Shown piece after piece: positions 35,410 to 47,628 of a stretch of 64,000 bases of DNA. How positions within the stretch are numbered: the stretch's first letter is position 1; every line of letters begins with the position of its first letter. Source of the stretch: Delphinapterus leucas (lineage: Eukaryota; Chordata; Mammalia; Artiodactyla; Monodontidae). The stretch is from positions 2,340,725 through 2,404,724 of the forward strand of contig NW_022098050.1 of the NCBI RefSeq assembly GCF_002288925.2. Direction: 5' to 3'. Made by a program: the position numbers and the translations under genes. The notes under the pieces are model-generated. The model saw nothing but the letters and a program-made list of their open reading frames with translations, did not search any database and was not told where the DNA came from.

Positions 35410-37857
35410 AATGACTCTCTCTTGAAAGAATAGATGGTCATTTAGTTAAAAAAGCAATTTCAAACTACCTGGTAGGATTTAATTATTCATACCATGGTTT
35501 CTAAAAGAGTATTCATTGTTGCCTCCCTTAAGTTCAATGAAAATAATTACCAAATTTTTGTTACCTAGAAACTGAGTAAATAAACTGGATCATTAACTTG
35601 AAAACATCGGGGTCCCAAAGTTTCACTAATGGAATTTTACATATTTAAATGAAGCAATAAACGGGAAGAAAATATGTTATAAAATAGTTCTATTTAATAT
35701 CTACATGTGGTCCATGGCAAAGTCGAATGTCACTTTGAAACTTTGTTCCTATAATTATACTGGTTAAACTATAAAAGAAACAATGTAAGTTACTCTTGGA
35801 GTCCTTCTTATGCTCTATAGGTTGCGATTTAAACCATTTAACCGGAAGCAACTATCTTACTATAAAATAGAAATTCTATAAGGAATGTGCTAAATTTATA
35901 CCCTAATATTAGTTAGAACAAATTTCTGCACAGATTACATACAATTCAATAAAGTATTGGATAATACTGATTCCTACATGGAAATAAAGCATTTTATCAA
36001 TACAGTGTGGATATTCATATTTTTATGTTATCAACAGTGACGTTTTTCCTTTTTCAAGTCAACTTGCTGCAGAATCCCTCTTTTCTAAAATATTTCTAAA
36101 GTCCAATTCATATAGAAATCACCTCTCCTAGTGATATATGCCTATCTGAAAATAGCCAATGTTTCTTGGTGTTTTCTCATGCAGTGCTGTACAGGACCTT
36201 CCTTATCTGACAAGAAAAATCTAGACATCACCTATGCATCTTATTATTCATCAGAAAGACATGGAGTAAATATGTTTTCTAGGCTTGCTATGGGAATTTG
36301 ACAAAGACGAGATATGAAGTTGAAGGCTGGTATTGAGCTGACTTGCAACTGTACTTTTTCAGTTTAGAAGTTCAATATAACTATATGATTTTGGATTATA
36401 CAAATATTTCCAGTGTTGCTTGATGAATTATTTGGATGTGTTCTTTAGTAGAAAACATGGGAAATATAATTAGTGAATATGAAATGTATATGTAGAAGTG
36501 ATTGGTACACAATGTTTATAGCAATTTAAGAAAACAAATTGAAAAGTCACTATAAGTTATGAAGAAGAAATGCATAACATTCCAACACCTTGATAAAATT
36601 TCTTTAAAGTCAATATGACCATATAATTACTTTTGGTATTAGAAATATATATTTTAATTTTATTTGAACTCAGATAACTTCAGGAAAATGCTATTATTAA
36701 AAAGAATCCTTTCTTCCATCCATTGTACTAGATGCTTTAAGGACACAAAAATATGGGTGATTATTAAGTCATTGGTGAGAAATTATATTTAATAAAGTAT
36801 GACTATGATTTGAATTTTCTGTGGAACAGGGTTTATTTACTGTTCCTTAATGTTGTATCCATTATATTGAAGTCATAGTGTAAAACTGAAAGAGCATGGG
36901 CCCTAGAATTAAAATGAAGGTCTGTGTGGATGACCTGAGCTACTCTGGCTCTTAATTCTTTTAACATGTTGGTGTTAGACTTCCTCCTTTCCCAACAAGT
37001 GGTAGGAATTGTGTCATGATTGTCATAAAGTCAAAAAATATAAATCATGTACCCACAATATCTAGAGAATTCAAAATTCTAAGTTAAAATTAATTCAGTT
37101 GCCTTTATGAGAGTATGATTAAAAGTAAAAAAAGAAACATTTCATAAGGCAAATGACACTTTTGAAAGCAGGGTAAAGATGAAGCCTATAGCTGTAAGTG
37201 AGCACTATCAATAATTATGAAATGCATAGAGGTGAAGTTAGTGAAAATTTGGGAAATAAAGTGTTCAATCAGTAATTTATTAGGCATGCAAAATTAAGAC
37301 TGTAGACATAGAAAAATAATTACCTGAGAGCAAACTAAATATCATGTCTATGTTTCTAAATGTCAGTACAAATGGCACATAGAGGGAGAGGAAAAAAACC
37401 TTTATTTTGCTTTCAGCATAGCACCGCATGCTTTTGAATGTTGATTGTGTGTGTTTTTTTCTGGGTAAAATAGGGTCTTCCTAACTAAGAGAATATGAAT
37501 TTGTGTTCAAAGTGCTTTTCAAATAGTGCAAGTTGTTTTAAGTTTCTTACCAAATTCTAAATAATGATTCATTTTGCCAATAATAACCTCAAGATGTGTT
37601 TAATAACTCACGTTTTTTTAACCATTCAAGTAGTTTGACTAAATTCAGTTTAATAGCACACATGTGGTTTCTTTTAGCATCAAGAAAATTACTACGTTTT
37701 TCTTTTCAAAAGGTTGTTTTCTGTATGACTGAAGTTTTTCAACTTTAAAGTCTCTTTAATACTATATAGGTAAAGCTAAAGTCTAGTTACACAATTTGTT
37801 CATAAAGGGAATTGTGTGATCTTAAACTATATCCATGGTTTTCAGCTCAATACTTAA
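35410..37857. other. Long unique AT-rich stretch
   Basis: In about 2.4 kb I see no repeat family except a doubtful MIR fragment at about 36885-36960 ('aaagagcatgggccctagaatt'). No reading frame above 60 codons occurs and no splice-site pair is convincing. Confidence 0.5.
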
Positions 37858-37859
37858 AG

Positions 37860-37955
37860 CAATGGTTCTCAAAGTGTGGTTCCTGGACCAGAAACAATAG
37901 AATTATCTCTGAACTTGTTGGAGATGTAAATTCTTTCTCTCCTGTAGGTGGTTAA
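37860..37955. mobile_element. MER5-like MITE fragment
   Basis: 'aatggttctcaaagtgtggttcctggaccagaaacaatagaattatctctgaacttgttggagatgtaaattct' is the inverted-end half of a MER5A. The other half is missing. Confidence 0.75.
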
Positions 37956-38124
37956 AATACCTGCTAAAAATATATCCAGTTCATATCTGGCACTTCACTG
38001 TCATAAAGTAATGTTGACAGCAGTGAAGCATAACTTGTGAGGTGAAACATCTTATTTGAGAAGAGCAATGAGTCTTGTGTGATTGAACGGCAACAAGTCA
38101 AAAGAGTTGAGGAATCATGTTAAA

Positions 38125-39165
38125 AATGACTGGCTTCGAATTAGGAACCAAGATCGCCGAGTAGAAGGATGTGCTCTCACTCCCTCTTGCGAGAACACCA
38201 GAATCACAACTAGCTGCTGGACAGTCATTGACAGGAAGACACTGGAACTCACCAAAAAGGATACCCCACATCCAAAGACAAAGGAGAAGCCACAATGAGA
38301 TGGAAGGAGGGGCGCAATCACAGTAAAATCAAATCCCATAACTGGTGGGTGGGTGACTCACAAACCAGAGAACACTTACACCACAGAAGTCCACCCACTG
38401 TTGCGAAGGTTCTGAGCCCCACGTCAGGCTGCCCAACCTGGGGGTCTGGCAACGGGAGGAGGAATTCCTAGAGAATCAGACTTCGAAGCCTAGTGGGATT
38501 TGATTGCAGGACTTCGACAGGACTGGGGGAAACAGAGACTCCACTCTTGGAGAGCACACACAAAGTAGTGTGTGCATCGGGACCCAGGGGAAGGAGCAGT
38601 GAAGCCAGGGGAGACTGAACCAGACCTACCTGCTAGTGTTGGAGGGTCTCCTGCAGAGTTGGGGGGTGGCTGTGGCTCACTGCAGGGACAAGGACAGTGG
38701 CAGCAGAAGTTCTGGGAAGTACTCCTTGGTGTGAGCCTAAATGCCCATCCACAGATGAATGGATAAAGAAGATGTGGTACATATATACCATGGAATATTA
38801 CTCAGCCATAAAAAGGAACTAAGTTGGTTCATTTGTACACACATGGATGGATCTAGAGACTGTCATACACAGTGAAGTCAGTCAGAAAGAGAAATACGGA
38901 TATCGTATATAAACGCATATATATGCAACCTAGAAAATGGTACAGATGAACCGGTGTGCACGATAGAATTGATACACAGATGTGGAGAACCAACGTATGG
39001 CCACCAAGGGGGGAAAGTGCTGGGGGTGTGGTGGTTGTGTGATGAATTCGGAGATTGGGATTGACGTGTATACACTGATGTGTATAAAATTGATGACTAA
39101 TAAGGACCTGCTGTATAAAAAAATAAAATAAAAGTCAAAAATTCAAAAAAAAAAAGAATGATTGG
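38125..39165 (+). mobile_element. Internally deleted mini-L1 with both ends and TSD
   Basis: The body at 38134-39156 (about 1.02 kb) starts at an L1 5'UTR (AACCAAGATCGCCGAGTAG, 'ctctcactccctcttgcgagaacaccagaatcacaactagctgctgg', 'gactgggggaaacagagactccactcttgg', 'acttcgacagg'). At about 38738 it jumps straight to the ORF2 C-terminal codons (AAATGCCCATCCACAGATG) and the 3'UTR with an A-rich tail. All of ORF1 and most of ORF2 are missing. Flanks AATGACTGG at 38125-38133 and AATGATTGG at 39157-39165 fit a target-site duplication with one difference. The 5'UTR belongs to a different L1 subfamily from that of the 47.6-54.9 kb copy. Confidence 0.88.
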
Positions 39166-39414
39166 TGTCATTGGAAAATTATTGGGTAACTTTCTCTAAG
39201 AACTCATTTAAAGGATGGAGAATCAGGACCAAGTAGGGAGGCACTGAAAGAGGAACTGGTGGATTTGACATGAGAGCATTTATTTGGCCACAGACTGAAA
39301 AGGGAAACTGTTGTGTGTCCTTCAATGTCATATTCCTTGCAAAGAAAGGAGGTCTTGGGTTGGCTGGTAAACCCAACCATGGCAACTGGCTTGAGGTTGC
39401 TTTTATCTGAAAAG
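39166..39414. other. Unassigned DNA
   Basis: No repeat or gene is recognised. Confidence 0.5.
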
Positions 39415-39535
39415 GGTGGTGGTTCTCAAATTCCAGTGTACTTAATAATCCCCTTAGTAATTATTTCAAATGCATATGCCTGAGCCACTTCCTCAGAGAC
39501 TGTGATCTAAGAAGACCAAGGACCACACTTAAAGA
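39415..39535. mobile_element. MER5-like MITE, diverged
   Basis: 'gtggttctcaaattccagtgtacttaataatccccttagtaattatttcaaatgcatatgcctgagcc' and the right part 'ccaaggaccacactta' fit a shortened MER5. Confidence 0.6.
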
Positions 39536-41117
39536 AGAAAAACAAAAACTGTGTTAAAGGATTTTGGGTAGGCAGAGGGTTTTATTCAGATTTCCTATGC
39601 AAGTCAGTATTATGCATTGTGGTGAAATGCAACTACTTAAAAAGTAAATAAGAAATATAAACAAGTAAAAATATTCTCAAGAAAGCTCTTTATTCTAGGA
39701 ATCGACACATATGGGGAATTCGTTTTGTCACTTTCTAGTTTCACCCACTTAGTGAATGAAACAGAATCAGTACCTAAGGACTTTTTAAATTGTTATCAAC
39801 AATGAACAAATAGCTCTCCCTCCTCGGTTTTCTAGTGTTCTGCTTTATGGAAGAAACAAAATTCCTCCATTTAGGTCCACTAGCTATGCTAAGTGAAGTC
39901 TTTCTAGACTGATTTGTTTGATTTTTGATTGATCTGATTACACTTTCCTTATTACTGCTAATGGTGATTACAAGGCCACTCTCTTCTTGTAAATTTGCTC
40001 AAGCAGCCTGGAAGCTGAGGCTACTTCAATTATCATTTTTAAGCTATGAGAATAAATGGGTGGTGGAGAGGTATACTGCAAATTTGGAACTATAAGGACA
40101 TATACTCTGTTTACAAAATGGTTTTGGCGTGGCTGACAGTAACCAGTAACTCGTGATATGACTCAGAGCCAAGGGGGAAATATATATCAAGAGGAAAAGT
40201 GCAATATATTAAAAATTTTATTTTAAAATGCATGTGACTTTTAGATTAAATTGCCTTATTTATGAAGACATAGCTAAGTTATAGTACATAGCAAATGAAA
40301 GCTTCTGAACTATGGTAAGAAACAATCATCTTTACATGGGAAGTTGACAGAGGACGATTTTGTTTAGTATTTTCCTGTCATTTAAAAGTCACGAAACTTA
40401 AGAAATAGATTTATAGTAAATGTGGCTTAATGGTATAGAATATTAGACGTTTTATTCGGGTAAAGTACAGGAAAAAAACCTCTCTGTTGAAAATGCATAT
40501 GAGAGTTGATTTATTTAAATTGTGGTGAATTTACTAAATTCAGTAGATGAAGCTCTGTACTGAGTGTAAGGAGGCATGAAAAAATCCAGGAATCTCAGTT
40601 TATGTACCAAGTAAAGACCTCGTATTCAAAATTAATACAGGTTGTCATATTGTATTTAAAATGTTCTAGGATAAGTAGTTTTTAAAGAAAAATGACGGTG
40701 ATCTTTTTGTCATAGTGACAAGTCACTACTTATTTATGCTTTGAATTCAGGTTTGTTTGTTTTTTCACTGCCTTATTGCTAAGCACAATATGTCATGTAA
40801 AATATATATCCAAGTGCTTTGGAAAGCCTACAATGAGTTATAAGTGGGCTGAGCTTAATCAGTTTATTATTTCTTGAGCTTAGTAGCTACAAGTAAAAGC
40901 AAAATGCAATTCAATAATTGAAAATGCCACATATTGTCCCCTGGAGTTTCCCATACAGAGGGAGAAATAGAAAAATGAGAGTTGCTAGAATTTGGGAGCT
41001 ACATGTGAGCAGCTTCTTTTAATAAGATTCCAGTGTATGTTCCATGTAGAAATGGGAACATTAATTTTTTTTCTTGAAATAGTATATCACCTCATATAAT
41101 GCTTTTCTTTATCTTCA
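39536..41117. other. AT-rich unique DNA
   Basis: No repeat family or gene is recognised in about 1.6 kb. Confidence 0.5.
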
Positions 41118-41291
41118 CAGTTCTAAAACTTTAGCCTGCATCAGAATTCCCTGGAAGGCTAGATAAACCCAATTTGCTGGGCCTCAGACCTGGAATTTTT
41201 GATTCTGTTAGGTCTGGAGTAGATAATTTGCTTTTCTAACCAGTCCCCAGGTGATGCTGCTGGTTCAGGGACCACACTTTGAAAACCACTG
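41118..41291. mobile_element. MER5A hAT-Charlie MITE, full length
   Basis: Left terminal repeat CAGTTCTAAAACTTTAGCCT and right end 'accacactttgaaaaccactg'. The interior has 'catcagaattccctggaaggc', 'tgctgggcctcagacc', 'tttctaaccagtccccaggtgatgctgctgg'. Confidence 0.92.
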
Positions 41292-41323
41292 TCCTAGTCT
41301 TTTAATAAGCAAATGTGAAACCA

Positions 41324-41338
41324 AAAAAAAAAAAAAAA
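41324..41338. repeat. Poly-A run
   Basis: About 16 consecutive A bases just right of the MER5A copy. Confidence 0.8.
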
Positions 41339-41459
41339 CGCAGCTTCAATGGGATGGATTCCTCGACTGTTATAAATGTATTTATTATGAATTATTACCT
41401 TTAATTTTTAATGGAAAATCTTGAACTTTTATGGGAGTTATCGAAAGATTAACTTTTGT

Positions 41460-42250
41460 TTCATTTGATTATTTTTTCGTCTCTGGCAATTTAACTAGGT
41501 AAAGGATCCATGCTTAAACCTGACGATCGTATCTGGGCTTGCACAGGCACTACAGTTCTGTCTTTTCTATATGATGAATGGGCATTAGTTGGAAAATGTG
41601 CACACTTTCTGCTGCATTGTGATTTTCCCCCTCTATCAAAGTCATCAATCTTTTGGTCCGTGTATGCCTTCAGATTTCTGTCATTGACAAGCAGAAGGAG
41701 GCTGGACAGTGATTCAAATGATGTTGATGAAGTCCAGAAAGCATTCCATTTCAGGACTCCAAAATGATTCACCATTTTCTTCTTTGGGTTTGGGTATAAT
41801 GGTCTCGATAGTTCCTGACTCGTCAGTCTTTTCAGCATGTTTACTCTCTTTACAATTAAATTGAAGGCTGGCACCAGAGAAACTGGGGCTCTGTCAAGTA
41901 ATATGCATCTCCCCTTGCCTGAAAAGAGAGATGACTGTACAGTCAACTGAGCTGAATTCTGCTTCAGTGGAGAAGAAAAAAAAAAAAAAAAGAGGAGAAG
42001 CCAGTTCTGCTGATTGGAGAACGTTCCATGATACATGGCCCATTGCTGGCTATGGGGCTAGGAGAGCCTTTCTCTTTTTCTTCGGAAAGAACAAAGTTGT
42101 TTTGCCTTAAATTACTTGTTTTACTGACTCGTTATGAAGATTTATTGAATGATATGGTCATTTCAGTACCTTCAGAATTAAAACAGATATTCTTAACAAA
42201 TGATGTTTCCTTGCTACACTGTACTTTTCCCACACACTCTAGTGCTGTCT
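41460..42250. other. Repeat-free block, possible conserved element
   Basis: About 790 bp without recognisable repeats except an A run at about 41974-41991. It holds an ATATGCAT octamer-like motif (41901-41908), several AATTAAATTG-type homeodomain motifs and a perfect 14-bp palindrome TGACTGTACAGTCA at 41932-41945. Open frames occur on both strands (181 codons minus at 41491-42036, 85 and 76 codons plus). The minus frame includes a run of F from the A tract and no recognisable domain. Enhancer-like or exon-derived DNA is possible but not shown. Confidence 0.3.
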
Positions 42251-42523
42251 CCAGTTGAATAGACCTTTTTTTTTTAACTGCAAAATTTTCACCAAATGAT
42301 TCTGTTCTTTTATGGAGCAGAAGTGCTTAATTTTTAATTTGTAATATATGTACTTTTCTTATAATACAGTAGCCAACTGTTTACACATATAAACACATTT
42401 GCACAAAATGCAACAGTTAAAATAAAAGTATTGCATTGTTTAACTGAATTAATATAGTTCAAGAAAAAACACCCTCTCCCTAAGAAGTCTGTTTTATATT
42501 TTTGCATGTTCTAGGATAGTCAG

Positions 42524-42735
42524 TGTAGTAGTCACAATAATGACCCCTCCAAGATGTCCAAATCCCCAGAACCTGAACTGTGTTACCCTACATGGCCAAA
42601 GGGAGTTTGCAGATGTGATTAAGTTAAGGATTTGAGTTGGAGAGGTTACCCTGGATTATCTGGGAGGGCCTAATATAATCCCAAGGGTCCTTGTAAAAGG
42701 GATTGCAGGAGAGTCTGAGACAGAGGCACAGAAGG
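42524..42735 (+). mobile_element. MLT1 LTR fragment (ERVL-MaLR)
   Basis: It begins TGTAGTAGTCACAATAATGA and continues 'cccctccaagatgtccaaatccccagaacctgaac', 'gttaccctacatggccaaagggagtttgcagatgtgattaagttaaggat', 'ttaccctggattatctgggagggcctaatataatcccaagggtccttgtaaaagg'. The right half is lost or too diverged. It is the same LTR class as 45682-46130. Confidence 0.85.
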
Positions 42736-42932
42736 AACCCTATGTAAGTAAGGCTTTGGTAATCCGTGTTACTATTGAATGCGTGCAGAATTTGAATAGG
42801 ATCTGTTGTGACTTTCCCCCTCTTCTTTAACAACTTCAAACCATGAATGGAATTCTCTTAATAGCTTTCAGTACCGGGTCTATTAGACTGAGTAAAAGGA
42901 GAATGATGTTTTACCTCACTGCTGAGTAGAAG

Positions 42933-43099
42933 AGTGGTTCTCAAATTTTACTTTGCCCCAGAATCACATTGAACGCTTGCTAAAACTAGAGAGTTTCTGT
43001 TGCAGTTAGGTCCAGGTGGGGTCCACAAATTTGCATTTCTAACACATTCCCAGATTGAGGCTGCTTCTGATCTGGGGACTATAGTTTGAGAATTAGTGG
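42933..43099. mobile_element. MER5A hAT-Charlie MITE
   Basis: Left 'agtggttctcaaattttac', interior 'ccagaatcacattgaac', 'gtccacaaatttgcatttctaacacattcccag', and right 'ctggggactatagtttgagaattagt'. Near full length. Confidence 0.9.
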
Positions 43100-43218
43100 T
43101 CTGTGTAATCAACTCATGAGTACTAGTGGTCTAGAACAGCGTTTCATCTTTGAAGCTGATATAAAAAAATGTCTCTTTTGGGCTTTGATCAAGTTAACAA
43201 CAATAAAACAATTCATAT

Positions 43219-43240
43219 TCTCTCTCTCTCTCTCTCTCTC
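43219..43240. repeat. (TC)n microsatellite
   Basis: Eleven uninterrupted TC units. Confidence 0.9.
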
Positions 43241-43384
43241 AAAAGCCCTTTAAGTCTCATTCAATAACACATGTTATAATGGGGGACATAGGACGATTGT
43301 TGTCAGTGCCATAAGAACTACTGTCTTCAAGAAAGGAAATAAAATGAGCAACAAAGGGTAACGTTTTATATGAAGAACCTCTGA

Positions 43385-43585
43385 TAATCTGCAGATATAT
43401 CTAAGGTTTATTTTTAAATATTTTAATCTTTTTGCATCTCTTTGAGATAGGTAAGATTTAAATATTATTTATCCCTCGTTTTCAAGAAGAAGAGGTTAAG
43501 TTATTTTTTTAAGGGAGCAGTGGGACCTCAATTAGGCTGTTTTTCCTTGTTTCTAAATCTTGTGCTCTACCAGTTGATCCACTTT
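43385..43585 (-). repeat. MIR SINE fragment
   Basis: Antisense MIR: 'atttatccctcgttttcaagaagaagaggttaagttat...agcagtgggacctcaattaggctg...ttgtgctctaccagttgatcca'. Confidence 0.65.
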
Positions 43586-43894
43586 ACCCAAAACAAGCAT
43601 ATTTCCTTTCTTGTACTTTGCTATATTGCTTAGAATTTAAATGTTACAGTGGAGTCTTGGATTCCTGTATCTTTATATGTGTGTATGTAGGTGTGCAACA
43701 CACATACTCAAGTGTATCTGTGTATGTATCAAATTGTATGAAGCAAAATAAGGGAGGCTTAATTCATGGTAAATGTATCCATGTTTTCATTGTGTTTCCT
43801 TCTTTGGACAAATATTATAACTAAAAAACAAAAACCACCCAAACCTTCCATATTATAATTTTACTGTGCAAGCTATTTAAATTCTGTAGAACAG

Positions 43895-44130
43895 TTTACA
43901 TGGTGATTAAGTACATGAGCTCTGGAAACATCTGCTTGCAGAGCCTGGCTTTGTCACTTGCTAACATGTGAACTGAAGGAGGTTAATTAAGATATTTTAG
44001 TCTCAATTTCCTCACCTGTAGTGAAAACAATACTAGTCCCATCCTAGGGTTCTGATGAAGATTAAATGAAATAATACTTGTAAGGCTCTTAGCACATTTT
44101 GTTTTCGTAACAATTACTCATTACTATCTC
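43895..44130 (+). repeat. MIR SINE, near full length
   Basis: Blocks in order: 'atggtgattaagtacatgagctctggaaac', 'gcctggctttgtcacttgctaacatgtgaac', 'agtctcaatttcctcacctgtag', 'cctagggttctgatgaagattaaatgaaataatacttgtaaggctcttagcac'. Confidence 0.9.
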
Positions 44131-44434
44131 AGCTATTTAATGCTATGCTCTCACTACTTGTATTTGTAAAATAACACCGTTGTGTCTTTATAGAGCTCCA
44201 AATGAATCTTTTGAGTCTGAGAATATTTTGCTTCAGAATCTTAACGTCTTAATGTTTATATGTTAGGTAATATGTTTAGGTAATACTATTACTGTTGAAC
44301 ATAGATGTGGATGTTAAGCCTCTAACTTTTCATTTTGAAACGTACTTTCTCTACCTGTACTTTGAACATCTTGATCATTTCAGCTAAAGTTCATTGATGT
44401 GGCAGACTTCAGAAAGAATTAGGTAGAATAGTTT

Positions 44435-44600
44435 ATTGACTCATTCAATCAAGAAATTATTATACAGTGCCTACTGTGTACCACATCCTCTTTTGGGGGG
44501 GATTCAGCAGTGAACCAAGCAGAGAAGAAAATTCTGCCCCTGCAACAATAATATTCTAGTGGATTGATTGCTCTCAAAAGTGTATAAAATAAATAATTGC
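44435..44600 (-). repeat. L2 LINE 3' end fragment
   Basis: Inverted L2 terminus: 'gactcattcaatcaagaaattattatacagtgcctactgtgtaccac', then 'gattcagcagtgaaccaagcagagaagaaaattctgcccctgc' and 'atattctagtgg'. Confidence 0.8.
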
Positions 44601-45681
44601 AATTATATTTATATAACTAAGTCAACTTTATCCCTTTTTTTAGATTTTTGACAAAATGCTCCTTTTTTAATTCTCATAACATAAAGCAGGTGAAACTGAA
44701 GAAAAATTACATTCATTTTTACAATTTATCTAGACTTTTTACCATTTTTAATAAGCTAGCTATAAGTGATTTTTGAAATCTAAAATCCCAAACACATTAA
44801 ATGACAGATTTTGAGTTTTAGTTGGTGCAACGGACATCAGCCACTTTTGTTTCAGTATCCATCACCTTCCTTTAATAGAGCCCAGATCTTCCTCCTGGAA
44901 TCCACCAGGGCCCCCACTTCTGATTTATTTGCATCGAGTCTGGCTAGATCCTGGGACTGGGCTTGGGCCACCTGACTTTGGCCTAAGCTACTCAATACAG
45001 TCATTCCCCAAGCCTCATTGATTAGTTTGGAGAGGAGCATGTGCCTTAGATTGGCCAGTGAGGATCAGTGTTTACCTCCCTGCTTTTGTTTGAGTGATAG
45101 GAGTTCCAACTGGATTTGAAACTGAGGGGCTGTGAAACTAGAGCTGCTGCTGTTTATATAATGTGAGAATGAAGTCACTCACGAAGGAAAGCAGAGCTCA
45201 GCCAAGCCCAGAGACAGAGAAACTGAATCTGGCACCTTGCTTTATGCCTCTGATTTAAGCTAGACCCACCCCTGTACTTTTCCATTATGTAACACCCAAA
45301 GCAGGAAATTTTGTGTTGGTTGATTTGCAGACAGGTGTATAGCACTGGTGATTGCATTCCAGAAGTGGCAGAGCTAAGGTGATGTGATTTTTCAAAAATG
45401 GTGGAAAAGCCTTTGTGAAATTGCAAAGAAAATGAAGCAGAATCTTTCTTTGAATTGTGCATAGTTGAATGACAAGAAAAATAAATATATATTAAACTTT
45501 GAAAAAATATTTTGCATGATCGTATTAAATGACATTAGGCTCTAGGTTCATGTAATTATAAACAGGTTTTTTTCACTTTTGTAAGTGCCCAAGGGAGCAT
45601 TCCAAAATCGTGCAAGTTGTGGGACAATGCTTTGTCATTTGGGAATGGCCTACATATTACAAAATTTTAACATATATGCCC
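44601..45681. other. Unassigned DNA, perhaps an old repeat at 44.85-45.3 kb
   Basis: The part 44850-45300 is GC-richer and reads like a decayed LTR or DNA transposon ('gagcatgtgccttagattggccagtgagg', 'acgaaggaaagcagagctcagccaagcccagagacagagaaac'), but I cannot name the family. Minus frames at 44852-45040 and 45175-45462 are antisense to it and unsupported. The rest is AT-rich and empty. Confidence 0.4.
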
Positions 45682-46130
45682 TGTGCTTGGCACAATAATG
45701 GTCCTCCAGAGATATCCACATCCTGATGCTCAGAACCTCTGAATATGTTACCATATGTGACAGAAGAGACTTTGCAGATATGATTGAATTAGGGATCTTG
45801 AGCTGGGGAAATTATCCTGGATTATCAGAGTGAGCCCAGTGCAATCACAAGGGTCCTTATAAGAGGGAGGCAGAAGGGTTAGAGTCAGAGGAGATGTGAT
45901 GGAAGGAGAGGTCAGAATGATGCAGGGCCATGAGGCAGGGAATGTGGGCAGCCTGTAGAACATGGCAAAGACATAGAAATGGATTCTTCTGTAGAGCCTC
46001 CAGAAGGAATGCAGGCCTTCCTACCTATTCAAGACTTCTGATCTCCAGGACAGTAAGATAATACATTTGTGCTCTTTTAAGCCACTAGGTTTATGGTTAT
46101 TTTTTACAACAGCAGTAGGAGACTAATACA
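45682..46130 (+). mobile_element. MLT1 solo LTR, near complete (ERVL-MaLR)
   Basis: It starts TGTGCTTGGCACAATAATGG and ends AGGAGACTAATACA. In between are 'atcctgatgctcagaacctctgaatatgttacc', 'gactttgcagatatgattgaatt', 'attatcctggattatcagagtgagcccagtgcaatcacaagggtccttataag', 'cctccagaaggaatgcaggcc' and 'acttctgatctccaggacagtaagataatacatttgtg'. It is a non-coding LTR of about 450 bp with no internal region. It is an ancient mammalian insertion. Confidence 0.93.
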
Positions 46131-46199
46131 TGTTTCAACCACTAAATGTCAGTATAGCCTTCCAGTCAACATGACAACACAAAAGAAATCAAATATTTC

Positions 46200-46988
46200 T
46201 AAAGTGTGCACTGTGGAGATACACTGCTCTGGTCTTTGCCCTCTTGTAAATCCCTACTGCTGCTGCCTCAGGTCACCCTGATCAGCTCCCATCTGGGCTA
46301 ATGTAGATTTCTAGCATTTCCCCCTTCTTCACATCTTCATACTTGTAATCCAGCCTCCCTACTCTGGATTAACAGTATATTTTCTCTCAAATCTAAATCT
46401 GATTCTGTTACTCCTTTGCCTAAGCATTCTCATGGCCTCCGAAATATCTATGGGATAAAGTTCAAGCATGATAATTTCTTTGACAAAGCTCTCCATGATC
46501 TGGTTCTTGATTATCTTTCCAGATATCCCCCTTATCACACTTTTAACCCTTCTCACATCCTGTAGCCCAATCTGTCATCCCCAGAACATGGGAGAGTATT
46601 TTCTAGTCTCTGTCTCTTTGCTTATTAAGCTTTTCCTACTGTCTAAAATGCCTTCCTCCCTTCTCCTCAACCCCATTCCCTTAAAAAAAATATTTTCTCC
46701 CCCTGTTTTCAAGACTCAGATTGTTTTCAAGATTTTAGCTCAATGAAACTTTGTTATTCCTCCAGTTAGAACTGATCATGTTTTTTAGGAGCCCATTTCA
46801 GCCTGTATATACTTCTGTTATAAAATATACACCATCACCCTGACTTGTTTGCACTTCTTGTTCCTATTTCCAGACCATGAGTGCCTAAGCAGCAGGAATG
46901 GTATTTTACTAGTCTTTGTGTTCCAAGCAGCTAATAAATTATCTCAGAGGGTAGTAGTGCCTAATAAAGATTTGATGAATGAATTAAA
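46200..46988 (+). mobile_element. L2 LINE 3' half
   Basis: L2 order: 'aaatctgattctgttactcctttgcctaagcattctcatggcctccgaaat', 'gggataaagttcaagcatgataatttc', 'tctccatgatctggttcttg', 'cttttcctactgtctaaaatgccttcc', 'tgtttgcacttcttgttcctatttccagaccatgagtgcc', 'gatttgatgaatgaatt'. The 92-codon plus frame inside it is a chance or ORF2-derived remnant. Confidence 0.85.
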
Positions 46989-47614
46989 TTAATCACTGCT
47001 CATCTGAGCCCATATGATGACATTTGATTGAGAACTGATATTTAAATTATTATCAAGTTAAGGTTTCTTTTCTTCAAAGCACCACCTAACATACCCTTGT
47101 AGAATCAAACTGAGCCATTTAAGTTATGTCGTCTTCATAGGGACAGTGAACCTATTCTTTAACAAGTTTCTTGATGAGTACTTTGTGAAAATGCAAAAAA
47201 AAATAATATTCTCATGTCACAATGAATTATATAGATCACCTTCTATTACTCCACTGGACTTAACACAGAAGAAAATTTCGTTAGTCTATATAAGATGTAT
47301 TATGGTGTTCCCAAAGCCATGGTAATTTTTATTATCCCATAAAGGTCTAATAAAGTATTCATGGGGTTAATTGTACACTGTTGGAAACATGTCATCTTTA
47401 CCACGTTTAATGATACTTTTTAAATCATCATGCATAATTTGTGAATTAAAAAAATATATTTTTAGGTGTCAAAGCAATAAGAAAACGTTTATGTCAAGTG
47501 AGTAACTATGTAAACCTTTACATTTGTCATTCATACAATTAGAGAATATTTAATGGACTGGAAACATTCTTTAGAGCTCTCTTCATAAATAGGCGTGGTG
47601 GTAAATTTCTAATG
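46989..47614. other. AT-rich unique DNA left of the full-length L1
   Basis: No repeat family or gene is recognised. Confidence 0.55.
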
Positions 47615-47628
47615 GTGTCTGTATTCTT

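Noticed and set aside
41491..42036. 181-codon minus-strand frame as a gene
   Set aside because: The N-terminal part runs through an A tract (run of F residues). No domain, no splice context and no Kozak-like start are seen; kept only as part of a possible conserved block.
46468..46746. 92-codon plus frame
   Set aside because: It lies inside the L2 element at 46.2-47.0 kb. Not a host gene.
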